34,339 nucleotides of DNA from Betaproteobacteria bacterium RIFCSPLOWO2_12_FULL_62_58 (GTDB lineage: Bacteria; Pseudomonadota; Gammaproteobacteria; Burkholderiales; SG8-41), in contig MERI01000139.1 of assembly GCA_001772005.1 (NCBI GenBank), positions 1 through 34,339 of the forward strand. The letters are read 5' to 3'. How positions within the stretch are numbered: position 1 is the first letter of the stretch; every line of letters starts with the position of its first letter. Under the pieces are notes generated by a model. The model worked only from the letters and a program-made list of their open reading frames with translations. It was not told where the DNA came from and did not search any database. Positions 30,866 to 34,339 of the stretch are shown here, one piece after another. Both the position numbers and the translations under genes were made by a program.

Positions 30866-31342
30866 ATGTCGAAAAAGCTGGGTATGGGTGACACGTTCCC
30901 GAACCTGACGATCAGCCTCGTCAACGGCGGAACGATCGACCTGCCGGGCGGCATGGGCTCGAAGTACGGCGTGATCCTGTTCTATCGCGGTCACTGGTGA
31001 CCGTATTGCCGCCGGCAGTTGGCCGGCTTCGAAAAGCTCAAGGCTGACTTGGACGCAGTCGGTGCCCGGGTCTTCGCCGCCAGCGTGGATCCCGTAGACA
31101 AGGCGGGCGAAGTCGCGGCGGAGGTGTCGTTTCCCGTGGGATACGGCGTAACGCGCGAGATCGCCGACAAGCTGGGTTCGTGGTGGGAAGAGCGTCGCAG
31201 CATCGTTCAACCCTCCGAGTTCATCATCGATGCAAGCGGGAAGGTCCTTACCGCGAGCTACAGCGACGGCCCGTTGGGAAGAATCGACGCGGCCGACGTG
31301 ATCAAGTTCATCAACTTCCGCGAGGCACAATCGCGCAAGTAG
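30866..31342 (+). CDS. Peroxiredoxin-like selenoprotein (AhpC/TSA family, Sec45; TGA recoded)
   Basis: An AAGGAGA site precedes ATG; the frame reads MSKKLGMGDTFPNLTISLVN and on to VILFYRGHW, then TGA at 30998-31000, then PYCRRQLAGFEKLKADL to 31342 (158 residues). AhpC/TSA thioredoxin-fold proteins have RGxWCPxC at this spot, so TGA replaces the peroxidatic Cys and gives U45-x-x-C48. The rest is full length: ARVFAASVDPVDKAGEVAAEVSFPVGYGVT, then IVQPSEFIIDASGKVLTASY. Sec-containing Prx-like proteins with UxxC are a known type. A hairpin with the right spacing follows. It is the second gene of the unit with the AhpD-like selenoprotein; together they probably reduce peroxides. The selAB/C/D genes are not in the window. 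Confidence 0.85.
31011..31027 (+). promoter_or_regulatory. SECIS-like hairpin of the peroxiredoxin-like gene
   Basis: A perfect 6-bp stem GCCGGC / GCCGGC closes a 5-nt loop AGTTG, beginning 17 nt after the TGA. A G among the first two loop bases, a short loop and this distance fit the bacterial SECIS model. The loop differs from the GGTCT of the first gene, so the match is weaker. Confidence 0.65.
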
Positions 31343-31463
31343 CGGGGGTTGAATCATGGTCACGCCGCGGTGAAGCGCGCGGCAACATTGTTGCTGCGGA
31401 GTTTGCCTCGATACCTTCACCGGCGTAGCGTATTGGTCGTGCAAAGGGACGAGGAGGTTTCAG

Positions 31464-32863
31464 ATGGCTGCGGCTGATATCACCGGGCGGTTGGCGCGGT
31501 ACATGGTGGAAGCGCGGGAGCGAGTTCTCGCGCCGCACGTGGCGCGGGAAGCCAGGCATCGAATCCTGGACACGCTGGCTGCGATGGTGTCGGGAGCACA
31601 TCTCAAACCCGGCGAGATGGCGATCCACTACGCGCGGGCGCAGGGCGGGGTCGCGGAAGCGACCGTCCTCACCACCGTCCTCTCGCGGAAGCGACCGTCC
31701 TCACCACCGATATCAGGACCACGGCCGTAAACGCCGCGCTCGCCAACGGCATGTTCGCCCACGCCGACGAGACCGATGACTTCCACCCGGCGACGAAGGC
31801 CCATCCCGGCTGCGCCGTCGTGCCTGCCGCGCTTGCGATGGCCGAGCGCGAGGGCAGGTCGGGAGCGGAGCTGGTGAGTGCGGTCACGCTCGGCTACGAC
31901 CTTTGCTGCCGCTTTCTGCTGGCGCTCGGTGCAGATCTGGTGCGCAGAACGCACCGCAGCGCCGAGGGCGTGAGCTCCAGTCTCGGCGCCGTGGCGGCCG
32001 CGGCCTCGCTGGCCCGGCTCGATGAAAAGGGGATGCGCTACGCGCTTTCGTACGCGGCCCAGCAGGTGTCGGGAATATGGAGCTGGGTGCGCGACGCCGA
32101 GCACGTCGAAAAGGCCTTCGACTTCTCCGGCATGGGCGCCCGCAACGGCGTCACCGCGGCGATCATGGCGCAGATGGGATTCACCGGCGTCTGGGACGTG
32201 TTCGATGGCGAGCATAACGTGCTTCAGGCCCTGTCCACCGAACCGAATCCCGAGGAAATGGTAGCGGGACTGGGAAGCCGCTATTTCGTCACCGAAACCG
32301 CCATCAAGCCGTTCTCCGTCGGCTATCCGATCCAGGCTCCCTTGGATGCTTTCCTCAAGCTCCATCGCGAGCACGGGCTCAACGTGAACAACGTGGAACG
32401 TATCGTCGTGAGACTGCCCGAGGACGGCGCCCGCGTCGTCAATGACCGCGCCATGCCGGACATCAACTGCCAGCACATCATCGCGGTAGCCCTGGTGAAA
32501 GGCAGCGTCTCGTTCGAGGACAGCCATTCCTACGAGCAGATGGCGGACCCGACGGTGCGCGCCGCGAAAGAGCGCGTGCAGCTCGTCGCCGATCCAGCAC
32601 TCATGGATCCGGCGGCGCCGCGTAGCGGCCGGGTGGAGGTGACGCTCCGGGATGGCCGTACCGTCAGTCACTTTACGCGCCACGCGCCGGGCACGCCGGA
32701 AAATCCACTGGATACGGCGAGCGTGAACGCAAAAGCGCGGCTCCTGATGGAGCCGGTGTTAGGCGCCGAGCAGACAGAAGGCATCATCCGGCGCGTAAAC
32801 GCCGCGGAAGAGCTCGACGATGTGCGCGAGCTACGGCCTTTCCTCTCGCGCGCGGGCCATTAG
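31464..32863 (+). pseudogene. MmgE/PrpD-family protein gene, frameshifted by a 32-bp duplication
   Basis: The N-terminal part (MAAADITGRLARYMVEARER, then HRILDTLAAMVSGAHLKPGEMA) is separated from the main part (NGMFAHADETDDFHPATKAHPG onward) by a frame change. The cause is visible: a 26-bp sequence at 31651-31676 is repeated at 31683-31708, period 32. Removing 32 bp restores GVAEATVLTTDIRTTAVNAA in frame and a total of 455 residues, the normal size and nearly that of the intact paralogue at 12916. All later landmarks are intact (ETAIKPFSVGYPIQAPLDAF, RVQLVADPALMDP). It is probably a recent inactivation, or an assembly artefact. Confidence 0.88.
31651..31708 (+). repeat. 32-bp tandem duplication in the PrpD-like gene
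   Basis: TCGCGGAAGCGACCGTCCTC and six more bases occur twice with offset 32; the 6-nt spacer is GTCCTC. The length is not a multiple of three, so it shifts the frame. Confidence 0.9.
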
Positions 32864-32957
32864 CGTCAGTTCAGCAGCGGGAGTGCCGGCGATTCGTCGA
32901 TCTCACCATGTTATCCTTGCTGCCCACGCATCAATGACCAACAAAAGGGGATTCAAC

Positions 32958-33248
32958 ATGGCCAAGGCATACTGGATCAACATGTTTCGCTCCATCAAGG
33001 ACCCGGCGAAAGTCGATGCCTACCGCAAGCTCGCGGGCCCCGTGATGCAGGCCTCCGGCGCCAAATTCCTGGTGCGCGGCGACCCGGCGAAGACCTACGA
33101 AGCGGGCCTCATGCAGCGCGTGGTGGTGATCGAGTTCGAGAGCGTCGAGAAGGCGATCGCCGTGCACGACAGCCCCGGCTACCAGGCAGCGCTCAAGGCG
33201 CTCGGCGACGGGGCGGAGCGGGATTTGAGGATTGTGGAAGGGGTATAG
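32958..33248 (+). CDS. DUF1330-family protein
   Basis: A 96-residue protein starting MAKAYWINMFRSIKDPAKVD; the ATG has an AAAGGGG site and longer upstream starts do not. The ferredoxin-like dimeric alpha-beta-barrel pattern of DUF1330 is clear: AYWINMFRSIKDPAKVDAYRKLAGPVMQASGAKFLVRG, then QRVVVIEFESVEKAIAVHDSPGYQAAL. The function of this family is unknown. It follows the PrpD-like pseudogene on the same strand after a 94-bp gap. Confidence 0.92.
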   Translation: MAKAYWINMFRSIKDPAKVDAYRKLAGPVMQASGAKFLVRGDPAKTYEAGLMQRVVVIEFESVEKAIAVHDSPGYQAALKALGDGAERDLRIVEGV

Positions 33249-33251
33249 GAA

Positions 33252-33337
33252 AGAGCAAGGCGGAAGGCGGAAGGCGGAAGGGAGAAGGAAAAGCTGGTTC
33301 TCCTTCCTCCTTCCGCCTTGCTCCCTTGCTCCTCGAT
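33252..33337. repeat. Long hairpin made of heptameric AAGGCGG repeats
   Basis: AAGGCGG occurs three times, then AAGGGAG and AAGGAAA, ending at an AAGCTGG loop. The mirror TTCTCCTTCCTCCTTCCGCC and TTGCTC follows, so GAGCAAGGCGGAAGG...GGAGAAGGAA can fold back on itself. It lies 4 bp after the DUF1330 stop and may act as a terminator, though no long U-run follows. It is the most striking of the period-7 repeats. Confidence 0.6.
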
Positions 33338-33564
33338 GTTCGTGGCGCACCACGTTGGAGCGCATTTTCCGTATGCCGCACCACTACGGGTCCGCTGCTA
33401 CGCTGGTCACTTGAGCTGTCCGGCACTATCGCCGGCAAATCAAGAGAGTAGGCGAATGGCACGCGGTTTGCTAAGATCGTGTGACAGAATCACTTCGCCC
33501 CCACCCTAACCCTTGGCCAGGGGAGGGAATATGTTTTGTTGCGGGCTTTGGATCTCGGATTGCC
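33338..33564. repeat. Gene-free stretch with GC-rich palindromic element remnant
   Basis: CGCCCCCACCCTAACCCTTG and GCCAGGGGAGGG at 33496-33527 are a partial copy of the palindromic family seen at 18319, 19092 and 20395. No gene is supported in the remainder. Confidence 0.45.
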
Positions 33565-33993
33565 ATGCCGATTAACCGCTCCATCGTTCTGGTTACATGC
33601 CTGTTGCTGGCGATCGCCGCGCGGGCGGAGGATGCCCCGCAGCCGCTGCCCGCCTTGGGCGACGTCGTCTACAAGGGACTCGTCGGGAAGGCGCTGGACG
33701 CCGTGCCGATGGACCCGGACGAGCGGGTGATCCTGCAGCGGACCAACGCCGTCGTGAGCGGCACGCTCACTGGCCGCTCGCTCATGGTGTGGGCCGGGCT
33801 GAGCAACCCGATCCTGTTGATTGCCGGTCTGGCATGGGGCCTTTTCTCGGCGTCCAACATCAAGGCGGCGGAAGCCAACGCGAAACCGGATACGAACCGC
33901 GTCGAGCCCCTCGATCCCATCAAGACCGGCCAAACCCAGGTTGTGCTGTTTATTGGGCCGGTGGCGGAAGAGGCTGCGGAAGGAGCGCGATAA
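33565..33993 (+). CDS. Hypothetical secreted or membrane protein
   Basis: A 142-residue protein from the ATG beginning MPINRSIVLVTCLLLAIAAR, a signal peptide with likely cleavage near AAARAED. The middle part is YKGLVGKALDAVPMDPDERV, then LQRTNAVVSGTLTGRSLMVW. One hydrophobic segment, LSNPILLIAGLAWGLFSA (near residues 85-102), is probably a membrane helix. The charged C-terminal part follows. No family is recognised. There is no good ribosome site. The start in the signal-like region is chosen because the upstream frame runs through repeat sequence. Confidence 0.6.
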   Translation: MPINRSIVLVTCLLLAIAARAEDAPQPLPALGDVVYKGLVGKALDAVPMDPDERVILQRTNAVVSGTLTGRSLMVWAGLSNPILLIAGLAWGLFSASNIKAAEANAKPDTNRVEPLDPIKTGQTQVVLFIGPVAEEAAEGAR

Positions 33994-34018
33994 TCGGAGA
34001 ACGGTGACGGCTTCCGCG

Positions 34019-34339
34019 CTACTTCGGTACGAGTCCGATGTCGCGGGCCACTTTGCCGTACTTTTCGTACTCGCTCTTCATCAGATCGCCCAGATACTCC
34101 GGCGACTCGGTCCAGACTTCCAGTCCGAGGGATTCCAGCTTCGCGCGCACGTCCGGCCGTTTCATCGCCGCGTTCGCTTCCCGGTTGAGGACCGCGATGA
34201 TCTCCTTCGGCACCTTGGCCGGAGCGACGAATCCGAACCAACCGCCGGAGGTGAAGCCTGGCACCGTTTCCGCGATGGTGGGAAGGTCGGGATAGTTGGG
34301 CGCGCGCGTCGCTTTCGCGATGCCGAGCAGCCGCACCCT
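34019..34339 (-). CDS. Bug/TctC-family solute-binding protein, C-terminal part
   Basis: The gene enters from the right edge; about 107 C-terminal residues are visible. They contain the standard end of a Bug protein: RLLGIAKATRAPNYPDLPTIAETVPGFTSGGWFGFVAPAKVP, then AVLNREANAAMKRPDVRAKLESLGLEVW and YGKVARDIGLVPK. Here the segment PDLPTIAETVPGFTSGGWFG that is missing from the Bug protein at 17143 is intact. It is the sixth Bug gene in the window and converges with the small membrane protein gene at 33565. Confidence 0.92.
   Translation of the reverse strand, partial: RVRLLGIAKATRAPNYPDLPTIAETVPGFTSGGWFGFVAPAKVPKEIIAVLNREANAAMKRPDVRAKLESLGLEVWTESPEYLGDLMKSEYEKYGKVARDIGLVPK

Noticed and set aside
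31019-31342. Separate gene starting within the peroxiredoxin-like sequence
   Set aside because: No ribosome site and the fold would lack its first strands and active site. The frame joins the upstream part through the TGA.
271-33337. CRISPR array
   Set aside because: Repeats have period 7 or 9 without unique spacers of 30-40 bp. No cas genes are present.

Overview
The window looks like a chromosomal stretch of a high-GC betaproteobacterium, most likely Burkholderiales. The main reason is six periplasmic Bug/TctC-type solute-binding proteins in 34 kb with no TctA/TctB membrane genes beside them. Around them are LysR and AraC regulators, CoA, amide and VOC-type catabolic enzymes, MmgE/PrpD proteins and a ketopantoate-reductase-like protein. 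This assignment is inference; no rRNA or marker gene is present.

Layout. 1-5.1 kb: partial VOC gene, PaaG-like enoyl-CoA hydratase/isomerase, a two-gene amidase unit with a small AtzG/GatC-like partner, a Bug gene, a 200-bp MITE-like palindromic element and an SDR gene. 5.1-9.6 kb: gene stubs, a tRNA-Gln(CUG), and a Tat-targeted molybdenum hydroxylase operon (IorB/IorA-like) with two apparent single-base frameshifts, divergent from an AraC regulator. 9.6-15.4 kb: a Bug gene and a CysB-like LysR gene, divergent from a Bug-MmgE/PrpD-PanE operon. 15.5-24.5 kb: VOC, Phd/PIN toxin-antitoxin, two Bug genes, CMD-fold proteins, an amidohydrolase, and an intergenic zone rich in REP-like palindromes and truncated genes. 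24.9-26.9 kb: a lower-GC type II restriction-modification cassette (methyltransferase, BamHI/BglII-like nuclease, C protein) with a recognisable C-box. 27.2-30.1 kb: a damaged RHH/ParE pair, an intracellular trypsin-like protease with a small partner that resembles part of its N-terminal region, and a RIO kinase. 30.2-31.3 kb: two adjacent genes that are each apparently broken by an in-frame TGA. 31.4-34.3 kb: an MmgE/PrpD pseudogene, a DUF1330 protein, a small membrane protein and a partial Bug gene.

The most interesting system is at 30255-31342. The first gene is an AhpD/CMD-fold protein whose CxxC motif reads C-H-Y-TGA. The second is an AhpC/TSA peroxiredoxin-like protein whose active site reads W-TGA-P-Y-C. 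Both TGAs stand where a redox-active cysteine belongs, and each is followed at the right distance by a 6-bp stem with a 5-nt loop. The first loop is GGTCT, as in E. coli fdhF. I read these as two selenocysteine proteins in one operon, probably a selenium-dependent peroxide-reducing pair. Ordinary annotation would split or truncate both.

A second theme is erosion. At least seven short N- or C-terminal gene stubs survive, several ending exactly at REP-like palindromes (GGGACTGTCCC or CCTGGCCCC families). Together with the PrpD tandem-duplication frameshift and the Bug gene with an internal deletion, they suggest a genome with active small-repeat-mediated gene loss.
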